Assembly (NCBI GenBank): GCA_036502005.1
Contig: DASXZH010000034.1
Span: forward strand, 1-13,191
DNA from: DASXZH01 sp036502005
GTDB taxonomy: Bacteria; Armatimonadota; Fimbriimonadia; Fimbriimonadales; Fimbriimonadaceae
Length of the DNA: 13,191 bases
Reading direction: 5' to 3'
Shown: positions 6,487 to 11,936 of the stretch, in pieces
Layout of the letters: the number at the start of each line of letters is the position of its first letter
How positions within the stretch are numbered: the first letter of the stretch is position 1
Program-made: the position numbers and the translations under genes
Notes under the pieces: generated by a model
Database searches by the model: none
Seen by the model: only the letters and a program-made list of their open reading frames with translations
What the model was told of the DNA's origin: nothing

Positions 6487-6980
6487 TTCGTTCCTGCTCC
6501 AAGATTCCGATCTAGGTCGTCCTTTAGAAAAGACTCCGTCTCGGTGAGACGGTGTTTTTTGGACAGCTCTTCCTGCATCACTCGAAACCGATCTTGAAAG
6601 CCCTCTACGTGAAGTTTTTCCGCGATTATCACAGCCGAATCGCGGACGCCAGGATTGCCATTGGCAAGTAACAATGGGATACGGCCTTCTACCTCCGTTT
6701 TAAGAGAGGGGTCCTGCTGAGAGAAAGTGATGAGGGTGCAGGTAGCCCGCAACGACGGATAGTAAGTTTCCACCAATTCGAGATTCTTGAGATACGCGAT
6801 CTGATCCCTACTTAGCTTGCTAGGATACTGCTTCAAGAGTTGATCGCATTTGTTAACATCCGCTCCGTAAATTCCATCAAAGCTGTCGAAGGGTTTGCTA
6901 GCGCAGCCAATATTTATAACCGGCAATACTAGGGCCAGCGCTAACAGCATGGGGACCGAAAAGGGACTCGTCTGCTTCAC
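6483..6980 (-). CDS. small exported or lipoprotein-like protein, function unknown
   Basis: I do not recognise a family. The 165-residue product has a basic start (KQTS), a hydrophobic stretch LLALALVLPVINI (about 12-24) and then GC at 25-26. This could be a lipoprotein signal, although Asn at -3 is atypical for a lipobox, so a simple signal peptide is also possible. The mature part is charged and mostly helical. The segment PLLLANGNPGVRDSAVIIAEKL resembles a HEAT/armadillo-type helical repeat. The frame also opens with TTG at 6986. I prefer GTG 6980 because the minus-strand box GATAAT (6994-6989) is eight bases before it and would be too close to the TTG. It is coupled by ATGA to the downstream prepilin, suggesting a shared envelope role. 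Confidence 0.65.
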   Translation of the reverse strand: MKQTSPFSVPMLLALALVLPVINIGCASKPFDSFDGIYGADVNKCDQLLKQYPSKLSRDQIAYLKNLELVETYYPSLRATCTLITFSQQDPSLKTEVEGRIPLLLANGNPGVRDSAVIIAEKLHVEGFQDRFRVMQEELSKKHRLTETESFLKDDLDRNLGAGTK

Positions 6981-7056
6981 CGACAAGTATTATCGGCGCG
7001 AAAGTTATTTCCTTCAGACTTCCGAAAGGCCGCGACGACACTATACCTGCCTGCTT

Positions 7057-7299
7057 CTAGGAGCAGCCTGAGCCCGGGGTGCAATTAAGATTACAGGCCC
7101 GTTTGCAAAGTAGAATATCCGCGCCGGAAAGCCCATGGAGCGCCGAGATCCGTGCTTTGCGCTCCCAATCGCAGTACACGGTTGGAGTAATTTGATGCTT
7201 GCAGCATATCTCCGATACCGGGGTGTCCGTCTTGCGAGCTTCTTCCAAGATCCCCAACTTCTGCTGCGCCGTCCAGCGACGCCGAGTGCTTTCTGCCAT
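7057..7299 (-). pseudogene. transposase OrfA / HTH fragment, IS3-like remnant
   Basis: The first 57 residues are a clear transposase helix-turn-helix of the IS3/IS911 OrfA type (RRRWTAQQKLGILEEARK, then VSEICCKHQITPTVYCDWE). After about ALHGL the similarity stops, and the remaining 23 residues (GADILLCKRACNL and on) are Cys-rich without family character. Normal OrfA proteins are about 90-110 residues with a C-terminal leucine zipper, and OrfB with its DDE domain is missing. This is best read as a truncated relic. A perfect 6-bp palindrome, GAGGCA/TGCCTC (7333-7346), lies just upstream. No complete terminal inverted repeats or target duplication can be matched. A short domesticated DNA-binding protein is a less likely alternative. 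Confidence 0.65.
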
Positions 7300-7367
7300 T
7301 TCTGTTTCTGCCTTCTTTCATATTGTTCCTAAGAGGCAGTTGCCTCAAATTATCTTGGGCAAAACAT

Positions 7368-7388
7368 GTAGAACGTAGAACGAAAAGG
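7368..7388. repeat. short heptamer array (GTAGAAC)2-3
   Basis: GTAGAAC occurs twice in tandem (7368-7374, 7375-7381), followed by GAAAAGG in the same register. It is a short member of the heptamer family, between the transposase relic and the rpsR terminator. Confidence 0.45.
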
Positions 7389-7400
7389 AGAAATAAACTA

Positions 7401-7440
7401 AAAAACCTCCAACCTTGCGGCCGGAGGTTTTTCTTTTTTT
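7401..7440 (-). terminator. intrinsic terminator downstream of rpsR
   Basis: AAAAACCTCC (7401-7410) pairs perfectly over 10 bp with GGAGGTTTTT (7423-7432) around a 12-base loop. Read on the minus strand it follows the rpsR stop and ends in a T-rich tail. The plus strand also has a TTTTTCTTTTTTT tail, so it can work in both directions. Confidence 0.85.
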
Positions 7441-7906
7441 ATTCCGTTTCTACGGAAGCTGCTTCAGGCGCCGGAGCTGGTGCGGCAGGGGCTTCCTGCT
7501 GCTGGCGATCGCCTTGATACTCTCGCGGGCCGCGGTCGTTATAGCGGTCTCGTCGAGGGGCGAACTCTCGTCGCTCGGCCGTCATTTCACCAACCACGAA
7601 CGGCAGGAGAGCAAGCTCTCGTGCGCGGCGGATCGCGCGTGCGATCATTCGCTGCTGCTTCGCGGTGTTGCCGCTCTGGCGGCTGGGAAGGATCTTGCCA
7701 CGATCATTAATAAAGCGGCGCAGGATATTGACATCTTTATAATCGACTGTCTCGATTTTTTGCAGGGTTAGGTAGCTGACCTTTCGACGGCGCTTGGCTT
7801 TTACTTTGCCTTCGCCGGCGGCCATCATGTCCTTATCTCGGACAAATCCACCGGACCGCCTATCGTCGCCGGAGCCCCCGCCATTTCTAGTTACATCGTC
7901 ACTCAT
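7439..7906 (-). CDS. rpsR: 30S ribosomal protein bS18, extended at both ends
   Basis: bS18 binds bS6 on the platform of the small ribosomal subunit. The core is residues 40-106: VDYKDVNILRRFINDRGKIL, then PSRQSGNTAKQQR and ARAIRRARELALLPFV are near-diagnostic. The usual CYFC-type cysteine pair before the core is replaced by SYLT, a zinc-free form. At 155 residues it is about twice the normal 75-80. A Gly/Asp-rich N-terminal extension of about 38 residues and a C-terminal tail of about 48 residues rich in Arg, Gln, Pro and Ala explain the excess. An internal Met27/Met28 could shorten the N terminus. The usual neighbours rpsF, ssb and rplI are absent. TACAAT at 7940-7935 is a likely -10, a large hairpin lies just upstream of it, and a strong terminator follows the gene. 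Confidence 0.95.
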   Translation of the reverse strand: MSDDVTRNGGGSGDDRRSGGFVRDKDMMAAGEGKVKAKRRRKVSYLTLQKIETVDYKDVNILRRFINDRGKILPSRQSGNTAKQQRMIARAIRRARELALLPFVVGEMTAERREFAPRRDRYNDRGPREYQGDRQQQEAPAAPAPAPEAASVETE

Positions 7907-7934
7907 TGTTTATTCGCTCTTTAGAAGACTTCGA

Positions 7935-7940
7935 ATTGTA
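7935..7940 (-). promoter_or_regulatory. candidate -10 box TACAAT for rpsR
   Basis: On the minus strand TACAAT ends 28 bases before the rpsR ATG at 7906, giving a leader of roughly 20 bases with an AAAGAG purine stretch. The -35 region is not convincing. The 45-bp hairpin at 7965-8009 begins 24 bases upstream. Confidence 0.5.
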
Positions 7941-7964
7941 CCTCGGAAGAGACGGTCTTGGGAA

Positions 7965-8009
7965 GGGCGCAACTTTCTAAAACCCTGCGGGTTTGAGAAA
8001 GTTGCGCCC
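7965..8009. repeat. 45-bp near-perfect hairpin upstream of rpsR
   Basis: GGGCGCAACTTTCT (7965-7978) pairs perfectly with AGAAAGTTGCGCCC (7996-8009). Inside, AACCC (7981-7985) pairs with GGGTT (7989-7993) around TGC, separated by an AA/TG internal loop. No T-run follows on either strand, so it is not an ordinary terminator. Confidence 0.85.
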
Positions 8010-8032
8010 GGAGTAGGAGGGAGTTACATCTA

Positions 8033-8087
8033 CCCAGGCCTTGCTTGCCGACTTCGCTTCGCTCTGTCGGCTGCGCTGCAACCTGGG
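8033..8087. repeat. nested inverted repeat
   Basis: CCCAGG (8033-8038) pairs with CCTGGG (8082-8087). Within it, GCCGAC (8047-8052) pairs with GTCGGC (8066-8071), with additional TTGC/GCAA pairing between. The whole can fold as one imperfect hairpin, and its right end is the start of the tandem repeat. Confidence 0.65.
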
Positions 8088-8243
8088 CTAAGTTATCACC
8101 GCCCACTTCGGGGCTCCAGAAATGGGGCTGTGTAAGAGGGTCACAGCCTGGGCTAAGGTGTTTCAGCCCACCTCGGGGCTCCGGAAGTTGGGAACTGAGC
8201 AAGGTTGAGACTCGGGCTAAGGTGCTTCAGCCCATTGCGGGGC
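8085..8243. repeat. 64-65 bp tandem repeat, 2.5 copies
   Basis: Units start with GGGCTAAG at 8085 and 8150 and GGGCTAAG again at 8214, so the spacings are 65 and 64 bases. Each unit contains GGGCTAAGGTG, then TTCAGCCCA, then CGGGGCTCC or a close variant, so that GGGCT can pair with AGCCC and AGCCC with GGGGCT. The third copy is cut off after about 30 bases. Confidence 0.75.
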
Positions 8244-8291
8244 CAATGCCATCCGGTTCTTTAAAATCGTATCCAAGTCGCTGTTTAGGAT

Positions 8292-8337
8292 GCAGGCCCA
8301 AAGGGTCGAGAAGACTTAGCGAAGGCTGAAGGCCTGG
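8292..8337. repeat. left arm of a 46/66-bp inverted repeat
   Basis: The arm begins GCAGGCCCAAAGGG and ends GGCTGAAGGCCTGG. It matches the reverse complement of 8511-8576 at 44 of 46 positions once a 20-base insertion in the other arm is allowed. Confidence 0.8.
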
Positions 8338-8510
8338 AATTCATGATCAAATCTCTGAAAGCCCCAACGGGATGACACCGCAGCTAGTCAACGATTCATA
8401 AAATTTCTGGCACATTTGAGCCGACCTCGTCCTCAACTTGCCCTTCTTTTGCATATAGTCGGGCAGCGCCACGGACCTTCAGCCCTATCGGAATTGGGGA
8501 TCGCAAGCCA

Positions 8511-8576
8511 CCAGGCCTTCAGCCAGCCTTCAGCCCCTTCAGCCTTCGCTAAGTCTGCTCGGCCCTTTGGGCCTGC
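8511..8576. repeat. right arm of the inverted repeat, with a 20-base expansion
   Basis: The reverse complement of this arm reproduces the left arm, with two substitutions and an extra 20 bases where the CTTCAGCC motif has been duplicated. The arms enclose 173 bases (8338-8510) with no reading frame of note. Confidence 0.8.
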
Positions 8577-8594
8577 TTCTTCGTGAACGAAGAA
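8577..8594. repeat. 8-bp perfect stem-loop
   Basis: TTCTTCGT (8577-8584) pairs with ACGAAGAA (8587-8594) around GA, directly abutting the right arm of the larger inverted repeat. Confidence 0.6.
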
Positions 8595-8928
8595 CGGATA
8601 GTTACGGTGTCCTATACTAAAGCTGCAGTTCATTTCAAAAACTGGTTGGTATTACTCCTTTGGGGATGTGGGCGATAGGTCTTTGAAATTTAGTAGCCAA
8701 CCTGCTATTTAAGGAGGAGAACTCGAACCATAACGTCATTACAAGCTTGCTGCGAAGCTTGCGAATACCGCAAGATAACCCCGCCAGCCTTTTGGATCTC
8801 TGGAGTAGTGATGGGTTGCAAACGTCATCCATCCCGTCCTTCTCCCGATTCGCTACGCTCATTCCCCTACGGCGGGATCTAGGGACTTCATAGGAAGGGG
8901 AACGATTTCCAAAGTGGTAGGTGAATCC

Positions 8929-8987
8929 GGGTTCAAAAAAGGGCTTCTCCTGGTATGTGCACGGGTTTTGAACCCAAAACCCATACC
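8929..8987. repeat. two mutually exclusive stem-loops
   Basis: GGGTTCAAAA (8929-8938) pairs perfectly with TTTTGAACCC (8966-8975). The same right-hand segment is needed by a second stem, GGGTTTT (8963-8969) with AAAACCC (8976-8982), which is enclosed by GGTAT (8952-8956) and ATACC (8983-8987). Only one can form at a time. Confidence 0.65.
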
Positions 8988-9071
8988 CTGGTAGAAGTGT
9001 AGAAGTTTTTATTCTTTGCTTCTGGAAGAACAAGAATATCAGCGAAAGCTGAATGACATCCAACCCACAAC

Positions 9072-9087
9072 GTGAGCGAGAGCTCAC
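9072..9087. repeat. 6-bp stem-loop
   Basis: GTGAGC (9072-9077) pairs perfectly with GCTCAC (9082-9087) around GAGA. Confidence 0.5.
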
Positions 9088-9110
9088 AAAATCCTCCACC
9101 CTCCAGCCCT

Positions 9111-9139
9111 GGGCCGGTCTCGCCAACCGGCCCTCTTTT
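9111..9139 (+). terminator. terminator-like hairpin with no gene upstream
   Basis: GGGCCGGT (9111-9118) pairs with ACCGGCCC (9126-9133) around seven bases and is followed by TCTTTT. The form is that of a plus-strand intrinsic terminator, yet no plus-strand gene precedes it for more than 3 kb. It could end an unannotated RNA or be part of a repeat element. Confidence 0.6.
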
Positions 9140-9146
9140 AATTCTG

Positions 9147-9174
9147 GGTGACGGGGGACGCGTGACGGGTTATG
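9147..9174. repeat. heptamer array (GGTGACG)4
   Basis: Steps of seven from 9147 give GGTGACG, GGGGACG, CGTGACG, GGTTATG, the same GTGACGG type as the start of the 147-202 array. It begins 13 bases after the terminator-like stem. Confidence 0.65.
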
Positions 9175-9286
9175 GGCACAGGCATTAATTAAGCCAACTT
9201 GGCATTCTCGCAGCCACAAATCTCGGAAAGAGTCGCCCCCAAAGCCTTATCTTAACGGCTATGCGCAGTTACGTAGTAAGAGTTGG

Positions 9287-10510
9287 CTAAGGCGCGACGG
9301 TTAACCACTGATACCACCGGTTTGCCTTTCCGAAATCCATTTCCGTGTATTCCCCAACAGAAGGCGTAAACGCCGTTCCCGGAGAGAAATCGATCGATAG
9401 GCCGTTGCTGCCGGCAGAGTTCGCGTTGTGCTTCTCGTAAACAACCGCGCTACTCAGCCCATTCATCACCGCTTGAGCGGCAGTTTGAACGGCAGGAACG
9501 GTGCTATCGCTCTGGTAAAGCTTGGCCAATGAGTACAGATCAAAATAGTAGCGAGGCGGGCTCGGGATCGAATCGTACGACTTGCACTTGGTGCGCACAG
9601 TTGCCGTAGTTGAAGTCACCGCGGCGAGGTTAGCGTTCAAGGCGACGGCAAAGTTATCGATAGGTCCGCCAGACCCACAGTAGGCGGGCATTTGGGAGGT
9701 ATCGATCACGCTCTCCTCGATCGGGTCTGGAGTGTAGCCGACAACTGCGTTCATTCCATCCACCCACGATTCGGCAAGCTGGAGGGTCGTATCGCCCGGG
9801 TTGTTTTGGAACTGAGTCAGGATCGTGTTGTATGGAAATCCTGCAGCAGGTGGGCTCTCCTCACTGCCAACTACATACCGAGTGTTTGCCCTTAATTCGT
9901 AGGAGACTTCGGCCATTTGCATGAGGCTGCAATCCCACACGATCATATCGAGTTGCTGACTACCGAGGGCGGTTGGAAGTTGCCAAGTTTGAATGGCGTT
10001 GCCGGTCTGGTCGTCGTAGCTAAAAGCAAGTTTTTGGTGTGGGCGTTCGCTTGGGCGATTCTGCGGCCGCCAGCCGTTGCCGTGATCCCAAAGAACCAGT
10101 GCGTAGCGCTGAGCGGGATAGTTCGCCTTCCCCCAAGCGATGAAGTCGTTTAGGTTTTGGGGATTGCCCATATCTATTCCGGTGCCCAAGTTCTGAACAA
10201 GCTTGCTTGTAACGGCGGTGCTGCTTCCTGAAGTTATAAGATAGCGACGCGTGCCATCAAAAGTGGACTGAGGATAAATGGCCTGCGTTTGCTTCCACTG
10301 GACAACGATTTTGACGTTTGAATTCATCGCTGCCTGCTGCATCTGCTCGATGTTGATGGGGCTTTCTTGAAACAGGTTATTGGCCGCATTCATGTAGACG
10401 AGGATGGTCCAGGTGGATTTGTTCGCCGGGGTGGTTGTTCCGCCACCTCCTCCACCGCATCCGGATAATACAAAGAGGCAGGCTAATAGAAGTAAGGTTA
10501 AGCGGCGCAT
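9287..10510 (-). CDS. clostripain-related cysteine peptidase (family C11), lipoprotein
   Basis: The 407-residue protein starts with a lipoprotein signal (hydrophobic LLLLACLFV, lipobox LSGC with Cys18), followed by a six-residue Gly run that serves as a tether. The caspase-like catalytic domain begins at WTILVYMNAANNL (about 34-46). The catalytic His143 is in ALVLWDHGNGW and the nucleophile Cys194 in DMIVWDCSLMQMAEV, both canonical for C11. GSEESPPAAGFPY at about 215-227 matches the conserved EE..PG..W-like block after the Cys. C11 enzymes cut after Arg or Lys, usually with self-processing. The size and motifs suggest an intact enzyme anchored in the outer or inner membrane and facing outward. 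It has a CATAAT -10-like box 13 bases before its ATG. The gene is divergent from the small membrane-protein gene at 10538. Confidence 0.9.
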   Translation of the reverse strand: MRRLTLLLLACLFVLSGCGGGGGGTTTPANKSTWTILVYMNAANNLFQESPINIEQMQQAAMNSNVKIVVQWKQTQAIYPQSTFDGTRRYLITSGSSTAVTSKLVQNLGTGIDMGNPQNLNDFIAWGKANYPAQRYALVLWDHGNGWRPQNRPSERPHQKLAFSYDDQTGNAIQTWQLPTALGSQQLDMIVWDCSLMQMAEVSYELRANTRYVVGSEESPPAAGFPYNTILTQFQNNPGDTTLQLAESWVDGMNAVVGYTPDPIEESVIDTSQMPAYCGSGGPIDNFAVALNANLAAVTSTTATVRTKCKSYDSIPSPPRYYFDLYSLAKLYQSDSTVPAVQTAAQAVMNGLSSAVVYEKHNANSAGSNGLSIDFSPGTAFTPSVGEYTEMDFGKANRWYQWLTVAP

Positions 10511-10525
10511 AGGTTAGGTTTGTAT

Positions 10526-10531
10526 TATGAT
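10526..10531 (+). promoter_or_regulatory. -10 box TATGAT six bases before ATG 10538
   Basis: TATGAT is close to TATAAT and ends exactly six bases before the ATG of a 43-codon frame. It lies in the 27-base divergent gap next to the C11 peptidase start, whose own CATAAT overlaps it on the other strand. Confidence 0.5.
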
Positions 10532-10537
10532 AGGAAC

Positions 10538-10669
10538 ATGGACGCGGGGAAAAGAGCGAACATCGGTAAAGGGATTCTGATTGGCCTGGGTTGTTCTCTC
10601 CTCGTGCTCATTATGTTTGTTGTCATTCTCTATGTTGCTGTTTTGTCTGGCTCACTCACGATCTTATGA
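10538..10669 (+). CDS. 43-residue single-span membrane protein, unknown function
   Basis: A short frame begins ATG GAC GCG and ends TGA at 10667-10669. The product starts MDAGKRANIGKG, a basic cytoplasmic-like head, and continues with about 25 hydrophobic residues (ILIGLGCSLLVLIMFVVILY and on) forming one membrane helix with a very short tail. Support for a real gene comes from the TATGAT box exactly six bases upstream, the positive-inside topology and the membrane-type composition. The family is not recognised. It resembles small envelope or stress membrane peptides only in general form. It lies between the C11 peptidase (divergent) and a prepilin relative (same strand, 148 bases downstream). 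Confidence 0.55.
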   Translation: MDAGKRANIGKGILIGLGCSLLVLIMFVVILYVAVLSGSLTIL

Positions 10670-10817
10670 ACCTCATATGAACTTGATAATATTAAGGTGA
10701 GTTCAAGCTTGACTAGTAGCTAGGATGCGCCAGCCAGGAGCCAAGTTCGGGCTAAATAGGGGTGGGTCTTTTGACCTTGACGCGATTATTCGAGCATTTC
10801 ATTCGGTCCTGGCCAAT

Positions 10818-11312
10818 ATGAAGAGAAAGAAATTTAGCGTCTTTAACGTATTGCTTGGACTGCTTATCGTGCTCGGGGGACTCTTCTTCTTGTTTCCTGC
10901 TTGCGCCTGCGGTACCGGCGCCAAGTCCGTTGCTTGCATGTCCAACCTAAAGGATATTCAGCTGGCAACTTTGACGTATGCGAACGATTACGACGACCAG
11001 TTTCCGAATAAAGTCTGGGCCGTGGGAATTGCGCCCTATTTACACGGGGGGCGGAAGACGCTAAAAGATTTCGAACCTGAGGGAATTCAGTTTGGCTATG
11101 CGATGCACAAAGCGATTGCCGGGCGGGATCAAACGGAAGTGGTTAACGAAAAGACTGAGATCGCGTATTTTGACTCGACTTTGGACAAGGCGAGTGCGAT
11201 TTCTGGTCTGGAGACGTTGCCTGTCAAAGGGAGGCATAACGGCTCAAATAATGCTGTTTATGTAGATGGGCACGCGAAACGGATTCCAGCGGCTAGTCCA
11301 CAAAGGGATTAA
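10818..11312 (+). CDS. prepilin-like protein lacking the class III cleavage site
   Basis: The 164-residue protein has the pseudopilin body plan after its first helix: LFPACACGTGAKSVACMSNLKDIQ aligns with the LFPVFSQAKAAAKASVCLSNLQQI segment of the gene at 366. TYANDYDDQFPN follows, and GSNNAVYVDGHAKRI near the end is the family DGH motif. The N terminus MKRKKFSVFNVLLGLLIVLGG instead lacks the G-FTLIE site and the Glu at mature position 5. It should therefore be a plain membrane-anchored protein, not a substrate of prepilin peptidase. The frame opens at ATG 10725, but those 31 extra residues have no family character. I prefer ATG 10818, which places the membrane helix at the start. Its 3' end overlaps the convergent PIN gene by 20 bases. 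Confidence 0.75.
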   Translation: MKRKKFSVFNVLLGLLIVLGGLFFLFPACACGTGAKSVACMSNLKDIQLATLTYANDYDDQFPNKVWAVGIAPYLHGGRKTLKDFEPEGIQFGYAMHKAIAGRDQTEVVNEKTEIAYFDSTLDKASAISGLETLPVKGRHNGSNNAVYVDGHAKRIPAASPQRD

Positions 11313-11703
11313 CGATGCGAATGCCTTCAACTATTTGGTTGTGCTGTAGATCTTCGGTATAGATCAGGTGGCATCGTAGTTCCTTGGCGGCTGCGATGAT
11401 TGCGCAGTCCCAATAAGAAAAGCCATACCGTCTTTTTATTTCCAGAGCGATGTCGAAAAGAGCAAGGGTTAGGTCTTGAATCTTATAGCGGCGTAATGCC
11501 CTCATAAACTGAACTGCATCTGCATGATCAAGAAACTCATTTCTACTCGTTCGAGTTGCTTGCGCATAAAATTCTTGCAGCACTTGGAGAGAAAGCGCCA
11601 AGCCCCGCTCCCGTAGAAGATTCTCAGCGAGTGTTCTTTTTTCCGCTTCGATCGGATCCTTACTAATCGACTAGAGAAGGATATTGGTGTCAACAAAACG
11701 CAG
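11293..11703 (-). pseudogene. PIN-domain (VapC-type) toxin, broken by an amber codon
   Basis: Read from a CTG at 11703, the minus strand encodes LRFVDTNILL, then TAG at 11673-11671, then SISKDPIEAEK and a further 130 or so residues to TAG at 11295-11293. All four PIN acidic positions are still coded: Asp in FVDTN, Glu in VLQEF, Asp in SYWDCAII and Asp in YTEDLQHNQ. The family normally has Tyr or Ala where the TAG falls, so a single Tyr-to-amber change is likely. The start has also decayed, because CTG stands where the family has ATG. The largest open part (102 codons from TTG 11601) lacks the first catalytic Asp. VapC toxins are tRNA or rRNA endonucleases. The upstream RHH antitoxin lies two bases away and is also damaged. 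Confidence 0.8.
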
Positions 11704-11705
11704 TT

Positions 11706-11936
11706 TTATTCCTTCCCTCTTCGGTAAAGCTCCTCTCGTGGCACATTCTCGGAGACGCTAAAGCCCTTGATTCTCGCACGAATTTCCTCTTCCTCGCGCA
11801 CAAGCCTTTCAAACTCATCCTCTTGTAAAAGACTTGTCAAGAAAGATTTCACGAGGGCAGAAACCGACGTTTCATTTTGCGCCGCAACTACACGCGCCCT
11901 TCTGTATGTCTCATCATCGATGGCAACTGTGATATT
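11706..11936 (-). pseudogene. ribbon-helix-helix antitoxin without a usable start codon
   Basis: An open minus-strand frame of 76 codons reads ITVAIDDETYRRARVVAAQ, then NETSVSALVKSFLTSL, and ends SVSENVPREELYRRGKE before TAA at 11708-11706. The first part is a plain RHH DNA-binding strand and two helices. The acidic tail is the sort that wraps a PIN toxin. TAA at 11939-11937 closes the frame just upstream, and the first ATG, GTG or TTG inside it is GTG 11850 within the second helix. One extra base near 11934 would explain this, since GTG GTA AAA then joins the frame. A TAAAAT box lies exactly six bases before GTT 11927, so loss of a GTG start there is an alternative. The TA pair order, antitoxin then toxin, is normal. 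Confidence 0.7.

Larger units (their letters stand above)
7907..9286. other. 1.4-kb structured non-coding island
   Basis: No reading frame here looks like a protein. The longest, 8635-9219 on the minus strand, runs through hairpins, a terminator-like stem and a heptamer array. The island holds at least seven stem-loops, a three-copy 64-65 bp tandem repeat, a 46/66-bp inverted repeat and a heptamer array, each listed separately. It looks like an accumulation zone of REP- or MITE-like elements between rpsR and the C11 peptidase gene. Confidence 0.6.

Noticed and set aside
7057..7346. Complete insertion sequence
   Set aside because: Only the N-terminal half of an OrfA is present. No OrfB or DDE domain, no matched terminal inverted repeats and no target duplication could be found.
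7794..8202. Overlapping frames on both strands upstream of rpsR
   Set aside because: Their products are translations of the 45-bp hairpin and the GGGCTAAG tandem repeat. They overlap rpsR or each other and show no protein features.
8085..8243. Possible CRISPR array
   Set aside because: The repeats are contiguous 64-65 bp units with only 2.5 copies and no unique spacers, and no cas gene is nearby.
8926..8990. tRNA-like T-arm around GGGTTCAAAA / GGGTTTTGAACCC
   Set aside because: Neither strand gives a matching acceptor stem, D-arm or anticodon arm at the right distances. The GTTCAAA-like loop is explained by simple inverted repeats.
8635..9219. 194-codon minus-strand reading frame
   Set aside because: It passes through two hairpins, a terminator-like stem, a heptamer array and a pair of competing stems. 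Its product has no domain character and mixed composition, and no ribosome site or -10 box is placed for its start.
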